Positions 1 through 8,971 of a stretch of 57,953 bases of DNA are shown here, one piece after another. This DNA is from CAYLYM01 sp964387645. GTDB taxonomy: Bacteria > Calditrichota > Calditrichia > RBG-13-44-9. The notes below the pieces were generated by a model that saw only the letters and a list, made by a program, of their open reading frames with translations, was not told where the DNA came from and did no database searches. The position numbers and the translations under genes were made by a program. How positions within the stretch are numbered: position 1 is the stretch's first letter; every line of letters begins with the position of its first letter. Where the stretch lies: assembly GCA_964387645.1 (NCBI GenBank), contig CAYLYM010000010.1, forward strand, positions 1 to 57,953. Direction: 5' to 3'.

Positions 1-1
1 T

Positions 2-391
2 GCACTCATCAATAAGTTCACAAAGGATTTTGTGGTGCCGATTATGTACCTTCGCCAGAGTCGCTGCCTTGATGCATGGAGAGAGTTTTGGCACCTGTTG
101 GGAGGTAATAAAGGCAGGTTCACTCTGTACATACTGTTTCAAATCGTCATGTCAATGGCCATAGGTACAATCCTAATGGCGGTAGCGTGTGTAACATGCT
201 GTTGTGCGGCGTGTATCTTCGCAATCCCCTACATCGGCACGGTAGCACTTCTGCCGATATTTGTATTCAAAAGGTCGTATTCCTTGTATTACCTGGCCCA
301 GTACGGCGGACACTATGACGTATTTATTCCTGTAGCGCCCATGCTGGAGCAAGCCCCTGCTGAACCAGAGGGTGAAGAACCGGTGCAATAA
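2..391 (+). CDS. C-terminal part of a multi-span membrane protein (5' end outside window)
   Basis: The frame is open from base 2, so this is the C-terminal end of a longer gene; GTG at 32 is probably internal. The visible part has an amphipathic stretch (VVPIMYLR, then AWREFWHLL), two hydrophobic segments with a Cys cluster (VACVTCCCAACIF), a re-entrant hydrophobic stretch ending in FKRSYSLYYLAQYG, and an acidic Pro/Glu-rich cytoplasmic tail. This pattern resembles uncharacterised bacterial membrane proteins that end in 'FKRSYSLYFLAQ', but I cannot give a function. By hand count the DNA here is about 48% GC, clearly above the neighbouring genes, so it may be transferred or a chimeric contig end. 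Confidence 0.6.
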   Translation, partial: ALINKFTKDFVVPIMYLRQSRCLDAWREFWHLLGGNKGRFTLYILFQIVMSMAIGTILMAVACVTCCCAACIFAIPYIGTVALLPIFVFKRSYSLYYLAQYGGHYDVFIPVAPMLEQAPAEPEGEEPVQ

Positions 392-409
392 GTCTTGCTA
401 TAATCGCCG

Positions 410-2992
410 TCACGATCGACAACTCAAGGCCGAAATACGTGTTATGTATAATATCACCTTGCCATTTTCTTTGACTTCTTTGCTATCAGTTCGAGAACCA
501 GTGCTTAAGACAATCTTTACCCTCCAACCTTTTTTTGTCTGAATATCTTTTTCAATTAAATGAACAGATAAATTTTCTGTATCATGGTAATAGTCCATCA
601 CTCTGGATTTTAATTCCTTTAAAGTTATATAATTACTTTTATCATTTCTTAGCAGTTGATATCCAATTTCCCAGATTGGTTTGTCTAATACATCCTTACA
701 TCTGAAACCAGTAATTCGTTCTAATCCTGGATTCCATTCAATAATCTTTCCTTCTTCGTCGGTCAAAACAATACCATCAGTAGATTGTTCAACAATATTG
801 CGAAATTTTTCTTCACTTTTTTTTAGAGCTTCAACAGCACGCTTATGTTCGGTGATATCTCTACCAAAACCTACTGTACCAACAATTTTACCACCATCAT
901 ATAAGGGATTGGAATTTATAGAGAAATGCAAAATTTCCCCTTTTTTACTTAATGCTCTCAATTCATAATTCATGGAGTTACCTTGCAATACATTCTGAAA
1001 TGCCGCTTTTGCTTTTGGCAAATCTTCTGGATAGACATATTGAGTAAAATTTTTTCCCAATAGTTCATGAATTTTATAATCACTGATCTCTTCGACTCTC
1101 TTGTTAAAATAAGTAAAATTTCCATTCCGATCTAAAGTCCAGACAAGGTCATGCGCATTCGATATAATCGTCCGATAACGTTCTTCGCTTTCTCGTAAGG
1201 CAGTCTCAGCGCGATATCGCTGAAGGGCATTTCCTAATATCTCAGAAAATATTTTCAGAAGAGCAATATCCTCATCACGCCATTCACCAGGATGTTCAAC
1301 ATTGTCAAATCCAATAAATCCTTTTAATTGTCCATTAATTTGTAAAGGTAAGACAATAAGCGATTGAATATCTTGCGCCTCCAATATTTTTTTTTCGGTC
1401 TGGGCTTCTGGTGGTAAATTAGCTATGTCTCTAATATAAATAATTTGATCGTTTTTTAATTTTTTCATCCACCAAGGAAAAATATCGCAAGGTAAATCTC
1501 TTAAATTATCTATCTGAGGTGTAACTCCAGGAGCACACCATTCATGTGTATTGTCCATTCTTTTACAATCATCATCAAAAAGAAATAAATATGTACGACT
1601 GGCCTTACTGAACTGTCCCATTTCGCGCAATGAACTTTGAATCGCTTCGTCTAAATCGTACTCGCCAACAAATCTGGAAGATATGGTGGAAATCATTTTT
1701 TCAAAATCTAATCGTAACCTTAATACTTCTTCTGATTTCTTTCTCGCTGTAATATCTGTTACAATACCCAGAATGGCTTGTTTACCCTGGTAGTTAATTA
1801 ATTTTGTAGTAATGATGGCTTCAATCCGCTCTCCATTTTTTCGGATTAAAGAATATTCATAAGGTTGTACTTCCTGTCCGTTTAAATGTTTTTGAAAATT
1901 TTCCCTGACCAAATCCTGATGTTCAGGTGCGAACAATGTTATAAAATTAAAATCGCTGGAATATAACTCTTCCCTGGAATATCCCATCATCTTTTCGCAC
2001 ATGGCATTCACGTAAACTATCCGACCGCCTTTAATGATAAAAATCATATTAGGAGACTGTTCTGCAAGGGTTCTAAACTTTTCTTCAGACTCAACAAGTA
2101 CCTGTTCTGCTTTTTTTCGCTCAGAAATATCTTCCACAATACCTTGTAATCCCGTTACCTTTCCCATAGTATCAAAAACCGGATAAACATGTAACATACA
2201 ATAAATCTCTTTATTCCAATGGGATTTATAAGGAATTTCTCCGCTATAATGTTTTCCTTTTTCAATACATTCCTTTATGATTCGAGAAACGCCTGCTTTT
2301 TTAAGGCGAGGATAAGTGAGCAAATTAATTTTTTTCGTTTCATCTTCAGAGGGTGAACCCAGGATTTTTAACAAGGCAGGATTAATGATTCTCAAATTTC
2401 CATTAGTATCTGCGGAAAAAATACCCAGAGGAGCATGTTCTATAAGAAATCGAAAACGTTCTTCGCTTTCCTTTAAAGCTTTTTCAATCCTGAACCGATC
2501 TGAATCATCCCGAAAAACACCAAAGGTGCCATTGAAATGTCCTTTTTCATTAAAGCTGGGAGTGGCTATCACATATAATTGGCGAGGTTCCCCATCCGCT
2601 CTAATAATTTCCACATAATAATTACTTCGTTTGCCTTGCCGACGAAGTAAAGTTTGTTCCCTAATTCTTCGAAAAGATTCCGGAGTAGTAAATTCACGCA
2701 AGTTTCGCCCAGTTAATTTCCCCGGCTCAACACCAAATATCTCCTCCGCAACCGAATTGCAAAATAAAATCTTTTCATCAGGGTCAAGAAAAGCAATTCC
2801 CTCTCCCTGTCTTTCGATAATCATGCCGTATTTCGTTTTACTGCCAGGGAATAAATTATTAAAATGTGATCGATCCCTCTCCTCTTTTTCTAACTTCTGA
2901 ATTCGCTCTTTTAATATTTTAATTTCTTTTAAAAGTTGCTTCCTTGTCTTATAATACGTTTTCAACCCACTGCCCCTTATTTTAAATAACAC
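410..2992 (-). CDS. Multi-PAS/GAF sensor protein lacking a kinase domain
   Basis: Cytoplasmic sensory protein of 860 residues with no membrane segment. Order: charged coiled coil (about 12-45); PAS1 (52-165); PAS2 (177-293, ending DISERKKAE); PAS3 (301-417, ending DITARKKSE); GAF (425-590); PAS4 (600-720); PAS5 (728-850). Such arrays normally precede a HisKA/HATPase pair or a GGDEF domain, but here the protein ends abruptly after PAS5, with an atypical tail (RISALSCRS) encoded where base composition changes. It is therefore either truncated by recombination or misassembly, or an output-less sensor acting through a partner. Start is GTG at 2992 with only a weak GGG-type ribosome site. The next gene upstream on the same strand is the ATPase-PglZ fusion, 419 bases away, so co-transcription is uncertain. 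Confidence 0.8.
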   Translation of the reverse strand: MLFKIRGSGLKTYYKTRKQLLKEIKILKERIQKLEKEERDRSHFNNLFPGSKTKYGMIIERQGEGIAFLDPDEKILFCNSVAEEIFGVEPGKLTGRNLREFTTPESFRRIREQTLLRRQGKRSNYYVEIIRADGEPRQLYVIATPSFNEKGHFNGTFGVFRDDSDRFRIEKALKESEERFRFLIEHAPLGIFSADTNGNLRIINPALLKILGSPSEDETKKINLLTYPRLKKAGVSRIIKECIEKGKHYSGEIPYKSHWNKEIYCMLHVYPVFDTMGKVTGLQGIVEDISERKKAEQVLVESEEKFRTLAEQSPNMIFIIKGGRIVYVNAMCEKMMGYSREELYSSDFNFITLFAPEHQDLVRENFQKHLNGQEVQPYEYSLIRKNGERIEAIITTKLINYQGKQAILGIVTDITARKKSEEVLRLRLDFEKMISTISSRFVGEYDLDEAIQSSLREMGQFSKASRTYLFLFDDDCKRMDNTHEWCAPGVTPQIDNLRDLPCDIFPWWMKKLKNDQIIYIRDIANLPPEAQTEKKILEAQDIQSLIVLPLQINGQLKGFIGFDNVEHPGEWRDEDIALLKIFSEILGNALQRYRAETALRESEERYRTIISNAHDLVWTLDRNGNFTYFNKRVEEISDYKIHELLGKNFTQYVYPEDLPKAKAAFQNVLQGNSMNYELRALSKKGEILHFSINSNPLYDGGKIVGTVGFGRDITEHKRAVEALKKSEEKFRNIVEQSTDGIVLTDEEGKIIEWNPGLERITGFRCKDVLDKPIWEIGYQLLRNDKSNYITLKELKSRVMDYYHDTENLSVHLIEKDIQTKKGWRVKIVLSTGSRTDSKEVKENGKVILYITRISALSCRS

Positions 2993-3411
2993 CCCAAATA
3001 AAAAATTATTTATAATCGAAACCTTTTAATTACCCAAAGTAATTTCTACAATAATTACTTCCTAACATTTTAAAACCAGCTTTTTCCACACCGTCAATAT
3101 TTCTTGCCATTATCTATAATCATTCAAACCACCGATATAATACTATAATACTCAATAATTTGAAAAAAATTGGTGATTTATATAAAAAATTATAAAAATA
3201 AAATTATATAAATATTTTATCTACTAATTGGGCCACCTCGCTATCTCTTTAAAACTAAATTCTTTAAAAAAAGCAAACATCTATAAATTGGCCTTTATAT
3301 TAAGCCAGACTTTCCATTTTTCTAAATATAAGTAAAAAATTATTCTTTATTCAAAGAAGCGTCATTTATTCAATTAACTTTAGAAGTAATATTAGTTGAT
3401 AACAACAAAAG
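2993..3411. other. AT-rich intergenic region
   Basis: 419 bases between two minus-strand genes, very AT-rich. I see no ORF, terminator or strong inverted repeat. It should hold the promoter of the PAS/GAF sensor gene, but no confident promoter boxes were found. Confidence 0.5.
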
Positions 3412-6400
3412 CTAATTTTTCTTAAGTAAAATTGCTGGAATAATTATTTCAAAGGGGGAACCTCCACCGTGCAGATAACGAGGTTGGTTGTATTTTTTGC
3501 GGAAATTAAATTCAGGATTTTTAATGAAACCATGATCACTAAAAATGAGCACAAATGCTCTGTTCTTCAATTTCTGGAAATAACGTTCTAATTCATTCTG
3601 TAACCGAATAAGTACCTCATTACCAAATGTCACCAGATCATCCCGGGAAGTATGAATCTTTGCATCTACTGTATTAATTTTATATATCGAAAATCCCTTT
3701 ACGATTTCAATTTCCTCATTCATCGACTGTCGATAATGTTCAACAGGTTCTTTAATCACCTGCGTCAAATTTAAAACATTTAGGGATGTTGTTAGTTTTT
3801 CTATCACTGTTTCCGTATTGGAAGGGAACACAGACCAAACCGCATATTCTTGAACAATTCTGATACGCGGGAAAAGATTATCTAAAAATCGCTTCTTTAG
3901 AATCTCAAACATATCCCACCGCAGACCATCGATAAGAACAAAGAAAAGATTTTCATCAGGTTGAGCTCGGATTATAGTGGGTAAGAGACGTGTAATAGAG
4001 AGGGGTGATTGATTCCGTTCTATAATTTCTGCAGAAAGTACAGGAAATACCGATTGAAAATTTTCACTGAACTGATGGTATTGAGTTTCTACTTCTGTGA
4101 GAATTTCATAAAGGTAAGATCGTAAATCGAATAATTTTAAATAAACTAGCAGTTGATCTAATAGGTAAGGTATGGCATAAATACCTTTGAGATATTCCTG
4201 GTTCCACCAAATAGCTTTTTTTTCGGAAAGATCACCCCTATTACAGCGATGAAGCTTCTTTTGCAAAAGAAATAATTGTGGTATCAATTCCAAAAGATGA
4301 GAGGCGCTTTTATTATAAGCATTTTCGCTTTTGCGAAAAATGAGTTGGGGATCAAACTGCTTGGCAGTAGGTTGATGATAAATGGCAATTTTGAGAGCTT
4401 TTTCTAAAGCATATCGCAAAACTGAAACAAAATGTTGTTCTCTGTTTACAAATTCAACCAGTTGTTCGTACTCTAAACTTCCGTAAGTTTGATCGAACCA
4501 ATCCAAAAGAATTTGTTCATCTGGTTCTCCGAATTCCTGCACTGGAATGGTTTTCAATAACTCCCCAATTTCCTTCTCAAAATCTTCCAGATCCTCCTGG
4601 GCGATATTTAAATTAAGCAATTCTATCAGATTATGAATACTTAATCTATGTTCGCTAATCCAGGTAGCAGCGATCAGAAAATGACGCCAATCATCTTCAT
4701 TCCAATCCGGGAAAAGGTTGAAAAGATACGGTGAATTCTGAGAGATTTTCTTTTTTAGATAACTTTTCTCAACAGGTTTACGCTCCAGTAAGCGAACAAA
4801 AGTTTCTTTCTTCCCCCTGGATATCTTATCTAAATAATTTAACAGATACTGACGAAACTGACTGATTTCTACTGTCCTATTCAAAAATTTTCCAGCCAGA
4901 TCCTCAAGGGTGATTTCGTGAACCACTATTTCATTTTCTAATGCCTCTTTCAAAATCTTCAAATTGGATGCACTTACCCAAGCTGAAAATTCATTAGCAT
5001 TCTTTAATTGAAGAAAAGATTCAATCGCCTGCTGTTTTTCCGTTTGTTTTAATTTTTTAGTTGTCTCTATAAACTCTTTCAGTCGATTTATAATAGAGGG
5101 CGATTGAAGAATTTTGAAATAAGCCTCAATTCCTTCTTGAATGCGTTTCATAAAATCGGATAGTACCTGCCGCCGTGTCGTTTTATCGCCCAGATGAAAC
5201 TCACAAGCACAAACTGGTTGTATTTTCAAAATTTCTGTAGTTAAACGCTCACAAATATTTTCGCTGATTTCGTTTAATTCTGCTTCAATTTGGAAAGCAG
5301 AAGGCGATACATCAATACTTCGCAAAGTTGATAGACGACGAAGCAATTGATATGCCTGCGAATGGCGTACCTGATGGATCCATTGAAAAGCCTCAGAACC
5401 CTTCTGCTGTTGATGTTCTAATAAGTATTGAGAAATATATTCTTTTTGGAAATGCTGAAACAAATCTATGAGTCTGGGGAATTCTTCAGAAAATACCAGA
5501 TTTTCCTGACCCAATAATTGAAGTAATTCATCTTGCATCTGCTGTAACTGAAGATATTCAGCTCCCTTCGGAATAATCATGTCAGGGTGATTTAAATAAT
5601 CATATATCTTTGCATAAGCATTTTTGTATTCATAAAAAAAACGAGAAATCTGCTGGAGGTTGTGGTAGGATTCACTAAAGAGCGGGGACATTTCCAGCAC
5701 ATCGGTCAGTTGCTGTAAGCTTTCTTTTGAATTTCTACCTAATTTGATCTTATCTAATACTTGACGAACAAATTCAAGGTGATGTTTAAATGATTCAAAT
5801 GGTAATTGCTTAAATTGAGGTTGGCTTTGCGATTCCGAAATCTGCCGCTCGAGAAAAGAAATGGTTTCGTATATGTGAGCCACATTTTCTCGAACCTGCT
5901 GGTAAATCTTCTCCTGTAATTGTAATGAAAATTTTTGCTGTTTCAATTTTTCATCGATAAAAGGAACATCCTTCAGCCTGATAATCGTTCTTTCATCCAA
6001 TACTTCACCTTTGCCCACCTGATCAATTTGATGCAGGTTGTAGGCGGTAATTTTTTCCAGAGAAATCTTCTTACCATTTACAAAAGGAATCACATTACCG
6101 GAGAAGATCATAGCAAGGAAAAGAAAATTAAATTGGATCCTGGATAAACCATAGGGGCTATGATGTGAACGGATGTAAAGATACTTTACTTCTACCGGCT
6201 GTTCTTCGACAAAATCCATAAAGTATTGAACCAGGGGAGAATGCCGGGAATCCACCCGGAGTTGAATGTTACTACCTGCCCTGGCCAGAAGACCCAAAGG
6301 TTTAAGATAGCTTTCCAATATCGCCCTTAAACCACTATCTATCGTTTCTAATGAAACACTTCCTGGTTTGAAGAATTTTTGGATAGCGTCATTTAAACGT

Positions 6401-8526
6401 CCCGGACTGTAAACAGCACTATAAGGCGCAATATCCAGGTGTTTGGGGAATCGACGGTGAAGTAAACGGTCAATCATCTGCTCCATCATCTTGGTAAACG
6501 GCAAAAGACCCAGTTGGTCAAATGTTTCTGGATAATCCCCTACCAAAAGCTCACCCTTGAGATAACTTTGTGCCAAAATTTCTTTAACTAAACGTTGTTC
6601 CTCCTGCAACCGCAAATGAAGGAACTCAAAAACTTTTCGTCCGGTTGGGCTGTGATCGTCTTTATATTTCTCTGAAAGTAGTTGAAGCGCATAAAATTCC
6701 CTCAGAGTTTTATGATCTTCAACATTCGAAGGAATCCATGTGATTGTATAGTCCAGCAGATTTAAATCAGCCAAAAATGGTCGGAGCTCATCTGCATAAT
6801 GCTTCTTCTGAGTTAAGGCCTTTTCAGGTGAGGCAATAAGTATAAGAAAATCAACTTCGGCTTGATGAATTTGCGAAGCGATCTGTTGAAGTTGTTCATT
6901 CGGAATTTCCGACAAATTACCAAAGAGCCGCCAGCCATTTCGTGTGGTTTGCTGCCATAAGTATTCCTCCTGAACTGCCGGTTGTTCAATAAAGTTTTTC
7001 AATGGGAGGAAAGGTTCAGAAAAATTTTTTAAAATTCGCTGATAAATACGGTGATCCTCTTCCTCCAGACCAGCCAAAATGGATTCGATTTTGCGTTGGA
7101 CAATGGCGTTTACATTGGCTTCCAGGTCAATCCGGTAAACATCCTGCATAAAATCTTCACTTTTTTCATAAGCCAAATAAGCGCCTTGCTGATAGAGTTT
7201 GCTGAGTAAATCTGCAATAAACTGATAATTGATCTCCGGATCGAGGTCGGTAATCCTGTGTAAAAGCATATCACCCAGATGTCGGATGGTTAAAACCGTC
7301 CGCCGCGGCGAGATAGCCGCTAAAATCAGTATTTTAATTAAACGAAGCGCTACTTGTTGTGGGGTTTTGTCGTCAAATACTTGAGGAACAAGTTTCTCAA
7401 AATAACGATAAACGATCTCTAAATAAGGATTCAATTCAAGCGTGTCTTTGATGCGAACCTGGAAGTGGTCGAATATATAATCTGGTGTGAGAAGATGTGT
7501 CGCAGGTTGGTCCAAAATACCAGCAATGCCACGACGTGGATCTCCACCAATCTGGTAATGGATGAAATCTACTACACCGCGATGTTGAGAAAAAAGGACT
7601 TTCAAACCATCCAGAAGCTCGATAGTTGCCGGATGTACCGGATAAATTTGCCGAAATTTCTCCCGGCTAATAGGAAAGCTCTGGAAAGAATTTTTTATTT
7701 CACGATAAATATTATCTATTTTTTTTTCAATATCTCGACCAGGTTTGTGTTTTATCAGACGCCGGCTGATAAGCTCTTCTACATGATGACTGCCCAAAAA
7801 GAGACGAACCGGATAACGATCTTTTATCTTATTAAATGTTTCCTGAGTTATTTCGCCAGTATCTTCAATCTTTTCCTGCAATGTAGAAATGATCCACAGT
7901 GGATGGGTAAAAGCGAATTCTCCCATATATTGCAAGAAACGGATTTCTTCATTAAAAGAGCGGCTATCTGGTTTGGAGCGAAGATATTCCGAGAGCTCAT
8001 CGATTAGAATGATAATGCCCGCGGAATTTTTCAAGGCAGTATTCGCAAGCATCTTGCTAAACCGTTCTTTCCGTGGAGTCGCAAGATCCTTTTGGGCTAA
8101 CAATCCAGTCTCTACTGCCTCGTTGGAAATAATTGTTTCTAGTAACTCGTTACTGGCATGTTCTACAAGTGAAATCTTCAATACCGAAAATCTTTCGTTT
8201 GACAAATGAGACTGGTATTCCAGAAAATGTTTTTCCTGGTTGATCAATACCTGCCAATAAGAGGGATCCTCAAAAATGGAAGCCAGAACGGTGAGAAAAT
8301 GAGATTTCCCGGAACCAAAATTTCCTTCAATGAATATCCCCTGCCCCTTTTTTTCAGCAATGGCTCGAAAAATAACCGCCAGGTTTTTTCCTACTTCCTC
8401 TGTAATGATAAAATTTTCTAAAAGCATATCCCTGATTTGGGGATCTTGTAAATCTGAAAGTTGAACCACTGTTTTTATGGCAGGCAGCTCAATCAGGTCT
8501 TTTATTTTTAGGTGTTGATTAATCAT
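3412..8526 (-). CDS. Large ATPase-PglZ fusion protein (BREX-like, BrxC/PglY + PglZ)
   Basis: A 1704-residue cytoplasmic protein. The N-terminal P-loop ATPase has Walker A GNFGSGKSH (68-76) and Walker B IIILIDELSEYL (171-182), and the segment EELISRRLIKHK resembles BrxC/PglY-type ATPases of BREX phage defence (DUF6079/DUF499-like). The middle (about 500-1450) is long, charged and helical. The C-terminal ~180 residues look like a PglZ alkaline-phosphatase-superfamily domain: FVLIDGLRWD (Asp about 1533), VFPSNTET (candidate nucleophile region about 1571), FSDHG (Asp1664, His1665) and YLHGGGSPFEIIIP (His1686). In known BREX loci these are normally two separate proteins beside PglX methyltransferase and others; none of those lie in this window. 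ATG start at 8526 without a clear Shine-Dalgarno. Function as defence or as another NTP-driven phosphatase machine is inference. The ATPase and PglZ assignments are well supported by motifs. Confidence 0.82.
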   Translation of the reverse strand: MINQHLKIKDLIELPAIKTVVQLSDLQDPQIRDMLLENFIITEEVGKNLAVIFRAIAEKKGQGIFIEGNFGSGKSHFLTVLASIFEDPSYWQVLINQEKHFLEYQSHLSNERFSVLKISLVEHASNELLETIISNEAVETGLLAQKDLATPRKERFSKMLANTALKNSAGIIILIDELSEYLRSKPDSRSFNEEIRFLQYMGEFAFTHPLWIISTLQEKIEDTGEITQETFNKIKDRYPVRLFLGSHHVEELISRRLIKHKPGRDIEKKIDNIYREIKNSFQSFPISREKFRQIYPVHPATIELLDGLKVLFSQHRGVVDFIHYQIGGDPRRGIAGILDQPATHLLTPDYIFDHFQVRIKDTLELNPYLEIVYRYFEKLVPQVFDDKTPQQVALRLIKILILAAISPRRTVLTIRHLGDMLLHRITDLDPEINYQFIADLLSKLYQQGAYLAYEKSEDFMQDVYRIDLEANVNAIVQRKIESILAGLEEEDHRIYQRILKNFSEPFLPLKNFIEQPAVQEEYLWQQTTRNGWRLFGNLSEIPNEQLQQIASQIHQAEVDFLILIASPEKALTQKKHYADELRPFLADLNLLDYTITWIPSNVEDHKTLREFYALQLLSEKYKDDHSPTGRKVFEFLHLRLQEEQRLVKEILAQSYLKGELLVGDYPETFDQLGLLPFTKMMEQMIDRLLHRRFPKHLDIAPYSAVYSPGRLNDAIQKFFKPGSVSLETIDSGLRAILESYLKPLGLLARAGSNIQLRVDSRHSPLVQYFMDFVEEQPVEVKYLYIRSHHSPYGLSRIQFNFLFLAMIFSGNVIPFVNGKKISLEKITAYNLHQIDQVGKGEVLDERTIIRLKDVPFIDEKLKQQKFSLQLQEKIYQQVRENVAHIYETISFLERQISESQSQPQFKQLPFESFKHHLEFVRQVLDKIKLGRNSKESLQQLTDVLEMSPLFSESYHNLQQISRFFYEYKNAYAKIYDYLNHPDMIIPKGAEYLQLQQMQDELLQLLGQENLVFSEEFPRLIDLFQHFQKEYISQYLLEHQQQKGSEAFQWIHQVRHSQAYQLLRRLSTLRSIDVSPSAFQIEAELNEISENICERLTTEILKIQPVCACEFHLGDKTTRRQVLSDFMKRIQEGIEAYFKILQSPSIINRLKEFIETTKKLKQTEKQQAIESFLQLKNANEFSAWVSASNLKILKEALENEIVVHEITLEDLAGKFLNRTVEISQFRQYLLNYLDKISRGKKETFVRLLERKPVEKSYLKKKISQNSPYLFNLFPDWNEDDWRHFLIAATWISEHRLSIHNLIELLNLNIAQEDLEDFEKEIGELLKTIPVQEFGEPDEQILLDWFDQTYGSLEYEQLVEFVNREQHFVSVLRYALEKALKIAIYHQPTAKQFDPQLIFRKSENAYNKSASHLLELIPQLFLLQKKLHRCNRGDLSEKKAIWWNQEYLKGIYAIPYLLDQLLVYLKLFDLRSYLYEILTEVETQYHQFSENFQSVFPVLSAEIIERNQSPLSITRLLPTIIRAQPDENLFFVLIDGLRWDMFEILKKRFLDNLFPRIRIVQEYAVWSVFPSNTETVIEKLTTSLNVLNLTQVIKEPVEHYRQSMNEEIEIVKGFSIYKINTVDAKIHTSRDDLVTFGNEVLIRLQNELERYFQKLKNRAFVLIFSDHGFIKNPEFNFRKKYNQPRYLHGGGSPFEIIIPAILLKKN

Positions 8527-8971
8527 TGCAAAATATTAATAATTTCAATAATTTAACAAGTAAAGATAAAAAAAACCAAACTTTGAACAAGAAAACTTTA
8601 GTGTAAACGGTAAATCATTAAATTAATATAATCATCTTTAATGTAAAAAAATTAAAAACTTTCTTTAAAGTTTCTTTTATACTCGTAATCATAAAAAAAA
8701 TGATTAATTTCTTAAAATATTTAAAACTTCTAAAAGTAACATTAAAGTATAAAAAATTTATATTTAAACATAATATATTAACAAAATTATTAAAATTGAA
8801 ATAAAACATACATCTTAATTCAAAAGACAATTTTTTAAAAAGGTAAAAAAATTTGGTGGATTGCATTTTCCCATGATTGTATATTAAATCAAGGAGGAGG
8901 CCGTTAAAATGAATTTATTAAAATTTTTTATGGTTATATAAAATGATGTAGTAATAAAATTTAGAAATGTA
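8527..8971. other. Divergent intergenic region, extremely AT-rich
   Basis: 445 bases between the divergent ATPase-PglZ gene and the peptidase/barrel operon. It is nearly all A/T with many short A and T runs and should carry both promoters. An 82-codon minus-strand frame (8618-8866) is low-complexity Phe/Ile/Asn/Lys and is not believed. The one distinct element is the ribosome site and 10-codon ORF at 8891-8941. Confidence 0.5.
8909..8941 (+). CDS. Possible 10-residue leader peptide (MNLLKFFMVI)
   Basis: A near-perfect Shine-Dalgarno (AAGGAGGAGG, 8891-8900) stands 8 bases before an ATG that opens a 10-codon hydrophobic ORF ending TAA at 8941. The next gene starts at 8972 and has no ribosome site of its own. 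This could be a leader peptide that feeds ribosomes to, or regulates, the peptidase/barrel operon. It could also be the relic of an older, frameshifted start of that gene, since both N-termini are short and hydrophobic. Confidence 0.35.
   Translation: MNLLKFFMVI

Noticed and set aside
7465..8007. 180-codon plus-strand frame
   Set aside because: Shadow of the ATPase domain of the PglZ fusion gene.
3412..8526. A complete BREX locus
   Set aside because: No methyltransferase, BrxA/B, BrxL or helicase in the window; only the ATPase-PglZ fusion is present.
8618..8866. 82-codon minus-strand frame
   Set aside because: Low-complexity Phe/Ile/Asn/Lys sequence in extremely AT-rich DNA, no ribosome site, no family resemblance.
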